Shown here one piece after another: positions 55,369 through 63,318 of a stretch of 64,000 nucleotides of DNA. The notes under the pieces are model-generated. The model saw only the letters and a program-made list of their open reading frames with translations, made no database searches and was not told where the DNA came from. How positions within the stretch are numbered: position 1 is the first letter of the stretch; each line of letters opens with the position of its first letter. This stretch comes from Rhizobium sp. (GTDB lineage: Bacteria; Pseudomonadota; Alphaproteobacteria; Rhizobiales; Rhizobiaceae), in contig JAHHDR010000024.1 of assembly GCA_019739215.1 (NCBI GenBank), positions 124,001-188,000 of the forward strand. The letters run 5' to 3'. The position numbers were made by a program, and so were the translations under genes.

Positions 55369-55791
55369 ATGCCCGTCCACACCCGCATCCGGCCGTTCAA
55401 CACCAAGCAAACCTATCCCGAGCAGAAGCTGAACAACGACCTCTGCCAGGCCGTGGTGGCCCGCGGCGCGACCGTCTTCGTGCGCGGCCAGATCTCGCAG
55501 GACCTCGACACCCGCGAAAGCCTGCATATCGGTGATGCCGGTGCGCAGGCGCGGCAGGCGATGGAAAACATCAAGATGCTGCTCGAAGAGGCCGGGTCGG
55601 ATCTCAGCCATATCTGCCGCGTCGTCGTCTATCTGATCGATATCCGCTATCGCGAGGCGGTCTACCAGGAAATGGGCAAGTATCTCGAGGGCGTCTTCCC
55701 GGTGTCGACCGGCCTCGTGGTCTCGGCGCTGGCCCGGCCGGAATGGCTGGTCGAGATCGAGGCCACCGCCGTCATTCCCGACGAAGCCTGA
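55369..55791 (+). CDS. RidA-family (YjgF/YER057c/UK114) protein
   Basis: 140-residue RidA-like protein, expected to be a trimer that hydrolyses reactive imines or enamines. RidA pattern: VVARGATVFVRGQISQD, ARQAMENIKMLLEEAGSDLSHICRVVVYLIDIRYREAVY and the C-terminal EWLVEIEATAVIP with the conserved Glu. I did not see the substrate-binding Arg of archetypal RidA in the usual position, so it may belong to another Rid subgroup. Fits a pathway where an amine dehydrogenase produces imines. Confidence 0.88.
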   Translation: MPVHTRIRPFNTKQTYPEQKLNNDLCQAVVARGATVFVRGQISQDLDTRESLHIGDAGAQARQAMENIKMLLEEAGSDLSHICRVVVYLIDIRYREAVYQEMGKYLEGVFPVSTGLVVSALARPEWLVEIEATAVIPDEA

Positions 55792-55802
55792 GGGCGCGCG
55801 CG

Positions 55803-56480
55803 ATGACCTTCTCCGTCTCCGGCCGCTGCGCCGACACAGGCATGTTCGGCATTGCCGTCTCGTCGTCCTCTCCATCGGTGGCGGCGCGCTGCGCCCATGC
55901 TCGCGCCGGCGTGGGAGTCGTTGCGACGCAGAACATCACCGATCCGCGACTTGGGCCAAGGGGGCTCGACCTGATGGCCGGCGGCCTCTCCGCCGAGGCG
56001 GCGCTGGCGCGGCTGGTCGCTAACGCCCCCGATATCGAATACCGACAACTCACCTTGCTCGACGCGCAGGGCCGGAGCGCGACCTATTCCGGCGCCAGAA
56101 CGCTCGGCACCCATGCCACGGCGCGCGGCACCGATGTCGTCACCGCCGGCAACATGCTGACCTCGACCGCAATCCCCGGCCAGATGGTCGCGGCCTTCGA
56201 GGCCGCGAAAGTCAGCCACCTCGGCGACCGGCTCATTGCCGCCATGCGTGCAGCGTTGGCCGCCGGCGGCGAGGAAGGCCCGGTTCATTCAATGGGCATG
56301 ATCCTGGTCGACAAGGTCTCGTGGAACGTCGCCGACCTGCGCGTGGACTGGACCGACGGCAATCCGATCGAGGACTGCGCGGCGCTGTGGGCCCGCTGGC
56401 GCGGCGAGATGGACGCCTATGTCACCCGCGCGCTCAACCCATCGGGCGCGCCGAGCTATGGCGTGCCGGGCGATCTCTAG
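55803..56480 (+). CDS. DUF1028-family Ntn-hydrolase-like protein
   Basis: 225-residue protein of the DUF1028 family, which has an N-terminal nucleophile-hydrolase-like fold. Marks are FSVSGRCADTGMFGIAVSSSSPSVAARC, GVVATQNITDPRLGPRGLDLMAGG and NMLTSTAIPGQM. It often neighbours RidA and amidohydrolase genes, as here. Start ATG 55803 lies 11 bases after the RidA stop. The reaction is unproven; hydrolysis of an amide or peptide-like intermediate is a guess. Confidence 0.87.
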   Translation: MTFSVSGRCADTGMFGIAVSSSSPSVAARCAHARAGVGVVATQNITDPRLGPRGLDLMAGGLSAEAALARLVANAPDIEYRQLTLLDAQGRSATYSGARTLGTHATARGTDVVTAGNMLTSTAIPGQMVAAFEAAKVSHLGDRLIAAMRAALAAGGEEGPVHSMGMILVDKVSWNVADLRVDWTDGNPIEDCAALWARWRGEMDAYVTRALNPSGAPSYGVPGDL

Positions 56481-56658
56481 CCCGGTATGAAGTCGCGAAT
56501 GTTCGCTGCCGGGCGACGGGTCGCGATATCCGCCTCCGATGTGCGCGCGCGTCTTTGGCGGCGGACGACTTCTCCTCTCCCGGCGCGGGAAGCAGGATCC
56601 CCGTCGATCCACGCCGTTGCTGCCGCTTGGAATACAGGCCGCAATCTGCAATGCTGTC

Positions 56659-56672
56659 CCGGCGATCGCCGG
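56659..56672. promoter_or_regulatory. 14-bp palindrome upstream of the sensor kinase gene
   Basis: CCGGCGATCGCCGG, perfect, 27 bp before the kinase start in a 218-bp gap. It could be a regulatory site, but GC-rich palindromes of this kind arise easily here. I see no promoter. Confidence 0.25.
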
Positions 56673-56698
56673 CGGCGGTTCCGGACAGAGTGGAGGAG

Positions 56699-58492
56699 AT
56701 GCTGAGAAACGCACGTCGAAGTCTTGTCCTGCTGGCGGCGGTGCTGCTTTCGGCGGCCGTGGGCGTGATCGGCTGGGGCCTGCCCTTCGTGACGCTGCGC
56801 TTCATGAACGAGGCTTCGCTGCAGGCCGGCAGTGCGCTGCGGCTCGCGGTCTCGGCGCTATCGGGCCAGCTCAAGCGCTATGAGCCGCTGCCGGCGCTGA
56901 TTTCGGACCATGACGACATCAAGGACCTGCTGGCCAGCCCAGGCGATCCGGGTCTGCGGATGGCCGCGAATGTCTACCTTCGGGATATCAATGCGCTGCT
57001 CAAATCCTCCGACATCTATGTGATGACGCTGGATGGCGAGACGATCGCCGCCAGCAACTATGCCGGCCCCGCAACCTTCGTCGGCCAGAATTTCAGCTAC
57101 CGGCCCTATTTCCAGGATGCGGCGGCGGGCCGTCAGGCGCGCTTCTATGCGCTCGGCACGACCTCGGCAAAGCGCGGCTATTACTTCGCCGCGCCGGTAA
57201 CCGTCGCCGGCGCGATCAGGGGCGTCATCGTCTTCAAGGTCGATATCGACGCGATCGAGGGCTCCTGGCGCGGCGGCGAGTACAAGATTATCGTCAACGA
57301 TCCCGAAGGCATCATCTTCATGTCCGGCAGCCCGGCCTGGCTCTATTCCAGCGTGCTGCCGCTGACGAAGGAGCGGCTTGCGCGGACCGCGGAGTCGCGG
57401 CGCTATTCCGACGCGGTGCTGAGGGAATTGCCGATCCGGCGCGCCAGCCTCGCCGGCCATGCGCTGATGCAGATTGCCGCGCCGGGCGATACGCGCGAGT
57501 ATCTCTCGCTCTCCCAATATGTCGGCGATGCCGATTGGACGGTGAGTGTGCTCATGGATACCGCCTCGGTCCATTCGCAGGCGCGGACCGCAATCGTGGC
57601 GCTGGTCCTGCTTCTCTGCGTGGCCGGCCTGGTCGGCGGCGTGCTGATCCAGCGCCGCGCGCGCCTCACCGAGCGCATCGAGATGGAAAGCCGCGCCAAG
57701 GCCGAGCTCGAACACCGCGTCGAGGAGCGCACCGCCGACCTCGCCCGCGTCAACCTCGAACTGCGCAAGACACAGGCCGATCTCATCCAGGCCGGCAAGC
57801 TCGCCGGCCTCGGCCAGATGTCCGCGGCGCTCAGCCACGAATTCAACCAGCCGCTCGCTGCCGCCAAGACCTATGCCGACAGCGCCGCCGTGCTGCTCGA
57901 TCGCGCGCGCTATGACGATGCCCGCGGCAATCTCTCGCGGATATCGAGCCTGATCGATCGCATGGCGGCGATCAGCCGGCACCTGCGCAATTTTGCCCGC
58001 AAGCCGAACGAGAAGCTCGGCCCGGTTTCGGTCGCCGACGTGCTCGGTGACACGCTGGAAATCGTCTCGGTGCGCCTGGCCACCGCCGGGGCCGAGGTGC
58101 TGAGCGATCTCGGTAGCCCGCCGCCCGTGGTGCGCGCCGGCTCCGTCCGCCTGCAGCAGGTTCTGGTCAACATCATCTCCAACGCCGCCGACGTCGCCGA
58201 AGGGCGCGACGACCGCCGCATCCATGTCTCCGCCCGGCACGAGGGCGAGCGGGTGGTCATCGAGGTCCGCGATCACGGACCCGGGGTGCAGCCGGCCATT
58301 GCCGAACGCATCTTCGACCCGTTCTTCACCACCAAGGGCGTGGGCAAGGGGCTCGGCCTCGGCCTGTCGATATCCTACAACATCGTCAAGGATTTCGGCG
58401 GCAACCTGACGGTTGCCAATCACGAAGAGGGCGGCGCCGTCTTCCGCATCGAACTCGAACCTGCCGCCGCGCACCAGCAGGCGGCCGAATGA
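56699..58492 (+). CDS. DctB-like sensor histidine kinase
   Basis: 597 residues from ATG 56699; a GTG at 56690 is an alternative because GGAGGAG directly abuts the ATG. Two membrane helices (about residues 8-28 and 300-320) bracket a periplasmic sensor domain of the DctB/Cache type (DIYVMTLDGETIAASNY, FVGQNFSYRPYFQDAAAG). A coiled coil then leads to His380 in LSHEFNQPLAAAKTYA, N-box NIISNAADVAEG and G-boxes DHGPGVQ and GKGLGLGLSIS. It should phosphorylate the adjacent regulator in response to a carboxylate. Confidence 0.9.
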   Translation: MLRNARRSLVLLAAVLLSAAVGVIGWGLPFVTLRFMNEASLQAGSALRLAVSALSGQLKRYEPLPALISDHDDIKDLLASPGDPGLRMAANVYLRDINALLKSSDIYVMTLDGETIAASNYAGPATFVGQNFSYRPYFQDAAAGRQARFYALGTTSAKRGYYFAAPVTVAGAIRGVIVFKVDIDAIEGSWRGGEYKIIVNDPEGIIFMSGSPAWLYSSVLPLTKERLARTAESRRYSDAVLRELPIRRASLAGHALMQIAAPGDTREYLSLSQYVGDADWTVSVLMDTASVHSQARTAIVALVLLLCVAGLVGGVLIQRRARLTERIEMESRAKAELEHRVEERTADLARVNLELRKTQADLIQAGKLAGLGQMSAALSHEFNQPLAAAKTYADSAAVLLDRARYDDARGNLSRISSLIDRMAAISRHLRNFARKPNEKLGPVSVADVLGDTLEIVSVRLATAGAEVLSDLGSPPPVVRAGSVRLQQVLVNIISNAADVAEGRDDRRIHVSARHEGERVVIEVRDHGPGVQPAIAERIFDPFFTTKGVGKGLGLGLSISYNIVKDFGGNLTVANHEEGGAVFRIELEPAAAHQQAAE

Positions 58493-59847
58493 GCCTGGCG
58501 CGCATCCTGCTCGTCGATGACGAAGAGGACCTGCGCGTGTCCACCGCCCAGGCACTCGGACTGCACGATCTCGAGGTCGAAACCTTCTCCACGGCGGAAG
58601 ACGTCCTTCCGCATGTGAGCCCCGGCCTCGCGGGCGTCATCATCAGCGACATCCGCATGGCGGGCATGGACGGCATGACGCTGCTGCAGCGTGTCCGCGA
58701 GATCGACCACGACATACCCGTGATCCTGATCACCGGCCATGGCGACGTGCAGCTCGCGGTCAAGGCGATGCGCGAAGGCGCCTATGACTTCATCGAAAAG
58801 CCCTTCGCGATGCCGGCGCTGGCGACAACGATCCGCCGCGCCCTCGATCGCCGCGAACTGGTGCTGGAAAACCGCCGGCTGCGGGCGGCGGCCGGCAAGC
58901 GCGACGACATTGAGGCCCGCCTGCCGGGTCGCACCGCCGTTATGGTCGAACTGCGTTACCGGCTGCGCGCGATCGGTGCCAGCGATGCAGACACCCTTGT
59001 CATCGGCGACACCGGCGTCGGCAAGGAAGTCGTCGCCCGCGCGCTGCATGATGTCAGCAGCCGGGCAAGCCGCCCCTTCATCGCCATCAATTGCGCGGCG
59101 CTGCCGGAGGCGCTGATCGAAAGCGAACTGTTCGGCCACGAGGCCGGCGCCTTTCCCGGCGCGCTGCGCGCCCGCTACGGCAAGTTCGAGCATGGCCGCG
59201 GCGGAACGATCCTGCTCGACGAAATCGGCTCGATGCCGACGGACCTCCAGGCCAGGTTCCTGCGCGTGCTGCAGGAGCGGACGATCACCCGGCTGGGCTC
59301 CAACGAGGCCGTGCCGCTCGACGTCCGCTTCATTGCCACCAGCAAGGTCGATCTCGAAGATGCCGTCGCGAGCGGCGCCTTCCGCGCCGACCTGTTCTAC
59401 CGGCTCAATGTCGCAACGCTGCGCGTGCCCGCGCTCGCGCAGCGCCAGCAGGACATCCCGCTGCTCTTCTTCCAGTTGGTGCGCGAGGCGTGGGGGCGCT
59501 ATGGCCGCGAGCCGTCCGACATTCCTCCCGAGGTCGTCACAGAGATCTCCGACCGCGCGTGGCCCGGCAATGTCCGGGAACTGCGCAACGCCGCCGACCG
59601 CTTCGTGCTGGGCCTGCCCATGCACGAGGACACGGCCGGCGGCGCCGGGGTAAGACCCAGCGCCCGCCTCGCCGACAGGGTCGGCGCCTATGAGCGGCAG
59701 CTCATCGCCAATGCCATCGCCGCGCATGGCGGCAGTCTCAGGCCGGTCTATGAGCAGCTCGGCATTTCCCGCAAGACGCTGTACGAGAAAATGCAGAAAT
59801 ACGGCCTCGGCAAGCGCCTGGCCAATGGCGAGATCGCCGACGGCTGA
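58489..59847 (+). CDS. DctD-like NtrC-family response regulator
   Basis: 452 residues. Receiver with phosphoacceptor Asp54 (IISDIRMAGMDG) and Lys in EKPF. AAA+ domain with Walker A GDTGVGKE, loop 1 GAFPGA in place of GAFTGA (ESELFGHEAGAFPGA), Walker B GGTILLDEIGS, sensor FIATSK and RAWPGNVRELRN. C-terminal Fis-type helix-turn-helix (PVYEQLGISRKTLYEKM). Predicted sigma54 activator; overlaps the kinase stop. Immediately upstream of tctCBA, where two tandem dyads lie. Confidence 0.92.
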   Translation: MSLARILLVDDEEDLRVSTAQALGLHDLEVETFSTAEDVLPHVSPGLAGVIISDIRMAGMDGMTLLQRVREIDHDIPVILITGHGDVQLAVKAMREGAYDFIEKPFAMPALATTIRRALDRRELVLENRRLRAAAGKRDDIEARLPGRTAVMVELRYRLRAIGASDADTLVIGDTGVGKEVVARALHDVSSRASRPFIAINCAALPEALIESELFGHEAGAFPGALRARYGKFEHGRGGTILLDEIGSMPTDLQARFLRVLQERTITRLGSNEAVPLDVRFIATSKVDLEDAVASGAFRADLFYRLNVATLRVPALAQRQQDIPLLFFQLVREAWGRYGREPSDIPPEVVTEISDRAWPGNVRELRNAADRFVLGLPMHEDTAGGAGVRPSARLADRVGAYERQLIANAIAAHGGSLRPVYEQLGISRKTLYEKMQKYGLGKRLANGEIADG

Positions 59848-59852
59848 CCGGA

Positions 59853-59902
59853 TGGGTGGAAATCCGCCCACGCCTGCACTGTCTTGGGAAGAATTCCACC
59901 CA
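59853..59902. promoter_or_regulatory. Two tandem 18-bp dyads, candidate enhancer sites for the DctD-like regulator
   Basis: TGGGTGGAAATCCGCCCA (59853-59870) and TGGGAAGAATTCCACCCA (59885-59902) agree at 14 of 18 positions and each is a near-palindrome. Centres are 32 bp apart, about three helical turns. The outer arms also form a 10-bp inverted repeat (59852-59861 / 59894-59903). They lie 142 bp or more before tctC. I found no convincing -24/-12 box between them and tctC. Confidence 0.6.
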
Positions 59903-60044
59903 TGCTGCGCTGCGAAACTTATGTAAGCAGGTCGTTTCGGACGTCCGGCTGATGTCGCGGCGGCGCAAGCCGTGAAACACCCGTGATCAGTGCCGGCCGT
60001 GGAGGAGCCTCGCCGGCCCGAACCTTGATGACGGGAGGACGTCC

Positions 60045-61019
60045 ATGATCTTCAAATCGCTTTTTGCCGCAACCGCCCTTGCCGCGACGCTTGTCGCCGG
60101 CGCCGCGCATGCCGAATATCCCGAGCGCACCATCACCATGGTCGTTCCCTTCGCCGCCGGCGGCCCGACCGACACGGTGGCCCGCCTCGTCGCCGAGTCC
60201 ATGTCGAAGGACCTCGGCCAGCAGGTCATCGTCGAGAATGTCGGTGGCGCGGGTGGCACGCTCGGGGCGGGCCGCGTCGCGACCTCGGATCCGGACGGCT
60301 ACACCGTGCTGCTGCACCATATCGGCATGGCGACGTCGGCCACGCTCTACCGCAACCTCGCCTATGACACGCTGGGTGCCTTCGACTATGTCGGGCTCGT
60401 CACCGAAGTGCCGATGACCATCGTTGCGCGCAAGGATCTCGAGCCGACCGACCTCAAGGGCCTGATCGACTACGTCAAGGCCAATGCCGACAAGGTCACC
60501 GTCGCCAATGCCGGCATCGGCGCGGCGTCGCATCTCTGCGGCATGCTGTTCATGAGCGCGATCGAGACACCGCTCGTCACCGTCCCCTACAAGGGCACCG
60601 GCCCGGCGATGACCGACCTGCTCGGCGGACAGGTCGACATCATGTGCGACCAGACGACCAACACGACCAAGCAGATCCAGGGTGGCACGATCAAGGCCTA
60701 TGCCGTCACCTCGCCAGCACGCCTCGACATCTTCCCCGACATGCCGACGGCGGTCGAAGGCGGCCTCAATGGCTTCGAGGTCGGAATCTGGCACGGCGTC
60801 TATGCGCCCAAGGGCACGCCCACGGAAGCGATCGACAAGCTCAGCGCCGCACTGAAGAAGGCGCTGAAGGACGAGAATGTCGCCGCCCGCTTCAAGGAAC
60901 TCGGCACGGTGCCGTCGTCCGATGCCGACGCGACCCCAGAGGCGCTGAAGGCCAAGCTTGAAAGCGAGATCACGCGCTGGAAGCCGATCATCGAGGCGGC
61001 CGGCCAGTACGCCGACTGA
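60045..61019 (+). CDS. tctC: TctC-type tricarboxylate transporter binding protein
   Basis: 324-residue periplasmic receptor of the tripartite tricarboxylate transporter (TTT/Bug) family. Sec signal residues 1-23 (cleavage after AHA), mature start EYPERTITMVVPFAAGGPTD with the conserved loop that binds the carboxylate, VENVGGAGGTLGAGRVA and VPYKGTGPAMTDLLGGQVDIM. ATG 60045 follows GGGAGGACGTCC. Confidence 0.93.
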   Translation: MIFKSLFAATALAATLVAGAAHAEYPERTITMVVPFAAGGPTDTVARLVAESMSKDLGQQVIVENVGGAGGTLGAGRVATSDPDGYTVLLHHIGMATSATLYRNLAYDTLGAFDYVGLVTEVPMTIVARKDLEPTDLKGLIDYVKANADKVTVANAGIGAASHLCGMLFMSAIETPLVTVPYKGTGPAMTDLLGGQVDIMCDQTTNTTKQIQGGTIKAYAVTSPARLDIFPDMPTAVEGGLNGFEVGIWHGVYAPKGTPTEAIDKLSAALKKALKDENVAARFKELGTVPSSDADATPEALKAKLESEITRWKPIIEAAGQYAD

Positions 61020-61038
61020 ACCTCGTCGCCAACTGCAT

Positions 61039-61067
61039 CCCCTCCCTTCGCTCGGCGCAGGGAGGGG
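61039..61067 (+). other. Strong hairpin after tctC
   Basis: Perfect 9-bp stem CCCCTCCCT (61039-61047) / AGGGAGGGG (61059-61067) with 11-nt loop, starting 19 bases after the tctC stop and before tctB. No T-tract follows. Confidence 0.6.
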
Positions 61068-61143
61068 TCTCGCCTGGGTGCAACGCGCGCGTGCCGCCAT
61101 CGCCTCGTGAGGCCGGCTGCCGTGCGCAACTGCTGGGGACATC

Positions 61144-61605
61144 ATGAACAATCCATCTTTCGACCGCACCAACCTGATCTGCGGGCTGGTCTTCATCGGT
61201 GCTGGCCTCTTCTTCGCGATCCAGTCGCTGGGGCTCAAGATCGGCACCTCCTTCCGCATGGGGCCGGGCTATTTCCCGCTGGTGCTGGCGAGCCTACTCG
61301 TCGTTCTCGGCCTCGTGATCTTCATCCAGTCCTTCCGCAAGGAAGGCGAGCCGATCGGCCCGCTCGCCTGGCGCGGCATGCTGTTCATCCTGCCCGCGCC
61401 GGTGGTTTTCGGCCTGACGGTGCGCGGATTGGGCTTCGTGCCGTCGCTTTTCCTCTGTGCCTTCGTCGCCTGCTTCGCGTCGCAGCGGATGACCGTGCTG
61501 TGGGCACTGGTCCTGTCGCTCTGCATCACGGTCTTCTCGGTCGCGGTCTTCAGCTATGCGCTCGGCCTGCCGTTCGAGCGGTTCGGCCCGTGGACACGGT
61601 TCTAG
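61144..61605 (+). CDS. tctB: TctB-type small membrane subunit
   Basis: 153-residue TctB-family protein with four predicted helices (LICGLVFIGAGLFFAIQSL, YFPLVLASLLVVLGLVIFI, FILPAPVVFGLTVRGLGFV, ALVLSLCITVFSVAVFSYALGLPF). The GTSFRMGPGYFP segment between helices 1 and 2 is the family signature. It links tctC to the large permease that starts 10 bases downstream. Confidence 0.9.
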   Translation: MNNPSFDRTNLICGLVFIGAGLFFAIQSLGLKIGTSFRMGPGYFPLVLASLLVVLGLVIFIQSFRKEGEPIGPLAWRGMLFILPAPVVFGLTVRGLGFVPSLFLCAFVACFASQRMTVLWALVLSLCITVFSVAVFSYALGLPFERFGPWTRF

Positions 61606-61615
61606 GAGTCCGACG

Positions 61616-63122
61616 ATGGAACTTTTCGACAATCTCGCTCTCGGCTTCGCCACCGCCGCCACCTGGCAGAACCTGCTGTTCTGCCTGATTGGCGTGCTGC
61701 TCGGCACCCTGATCGGCGTGCTGCCCGGCATCGGCGCCACGGCAACCATCGCCATGCTGCTGCCGATCACCTTCCAGCTCTCGCCGGTCTCCTCGCTGAT
61801 CATGCTCGCCGGCATCTACTACGGCGCGCAATATGGCGGCTCGACCACCGCGATCCTGATCAACATGCCCGGAGAGTCCTCCTCGGCGGTCACGGCCATC
61901 GATGGCTACCAGATGGCACGCAAGGGCCGCGCGGGCGTCGCGCTCGCCACCGCCGCGATCGGATCGTTCTTTGCCGGCACGGTCTCGACCTTCCTGGTCG
62001 CGATCTTCGCCCCGCCGCTCACGGCCGTCGCGCTGCAATTCGGTTCGGCCGAATATTTCTCGCTGATGGTCGTCGGCCTTGTCATGTCGGTCGCGCTCGC
62101 GCACGGGTCGATCATCAAGGCGCTCGCCATGCTGATCCTAGGCCTGCTTCTCGGTCTGGTCGGCAACGATATTTTCGAGGGCACGCCGCGCTTCACGCTT
62201 GGCATCATCGACTTCGCCGACGGTCTCAACTTCGTTGCGGTGGCCGTGGGCGTCTTCGGCGTCGCCGAGATCCTGCGCAACCTCGAAAGCGAAAAGACCC
62301 GCTCGGTGCTGATGAGCAAGGTCGAGGGCCTGATGCCGACGCGCGAGGACTTCCGCCGCATGGTCGGCCCGGTCCTGCGCGGCACCGGCATCGGTTCGAT
62401 CCTCGGCGTCCTGCCCGGCGGCGGCGCCATCCTCGCGGCCTTCGCCTCCTACACGGTGGAAAAAACGCCTGTCGAAGAACCCGCAAGAATTCGGCCATGG
62501 CGCCATCGAAGGTGTCGCCGGACCGGAATCGGCCAACAATGCCGGCGCCCAGACCTCCTTCATCCCGCTGCTCACCCTCGGCATCCCGGCCAATCCGGTC
62601 ATGGCGCTGATGATCGGCGCGATGATCATCCAGGGCATCGTTCCCGGTCCAAATGTCGCCACCGAGCAGCCGGCGCTGTTCTGGGGCATTATCGCCTCGA
62701 TGTGGATCGGCAACCTGATGCTTGTCGTTCTTAACCTGCCTCTGGTCGGGCTCTGGGTACGGCTGCTGACAGTGCCCTATTACGTGCTGTTTCCCATCAT
62801 CATGGCCTTCTGCTCGATCGGCGTCTATTCGGTTAAGTCGAATGTCTTCGATCTCTACTCGGTCGCCTTCTTCGGCTTCATCGGCTATGCGCTGGTCAAG
62901 CTCCGCTGCGAGCCTGCGCCGCTGCTGCTCGGCTTCGTGCTCGGCCCGCTTCTGGAGGAACACCTGCGCCGCGCCATGATCTTCTCGCGCGGCGATCCGA
63001 CGACCTTTGCGACCCGCCCGATCAGCGCCGGCCTGCTCATTCTCGCAGCCCTCGTGCTGGTCGTTGTCTTCATGCCGAACGTGCGGGCCAAGCGCGAAGA
63101 GGTGTTCCAGGACGAGGAGTGA
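61616..63122 (+). pseudogene. tctA: TctA-type large permease, frameshifted
   Basis: Large subunit of the tripartite tricarboxylate transporter, about 501 residues and 12 helices when repaired. Frame 1 (from ATG 61616) carries IGVLPGIGATATIAMLLPITF, YYGAQYGGSTTAILINMPGE and GVLPGGGAILAAFASY; it diverges at the six-A run 62460-62465. Frame 2 resumes with the conserved EFGHGAIEGVAGPESANNA and TLGIPANPVMALMIGAMIIQGI to the stop at 63122. Five As would restore a normal protein. A base-call error, a true lesion and transcriptional slippage on the A run are all possible. Confidence 0.9.
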
Positions 63123-63318
63123 CCGCTGTCGCCATGCCGCCGGTGGGTATCATGCCTTTCGGCGGATCGTCCCGTGAAGATCATTGGATTCGGCCATGGT
63201 GTTGGAGACCGTTGCGTATTCGCGGACGTGTCATCGCAAGGCCAGTTCCGTGTTGCAATAAGCCGGCATGTCGGGCACGACCATGCGAGAGAGTGGAAAC
63301 GTCGGGCAGAATACGAGA

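Noticed and set aside
62458..62468. AAAAAAC in tctA as a programmed -1 ribosomal frameshift site.
   Set aside because: The heptamer is not in the X-XXY-YYZ phase of the upstream frame, and recovery of tctA needs a +1 change. Permeases of this family are not known to use it.
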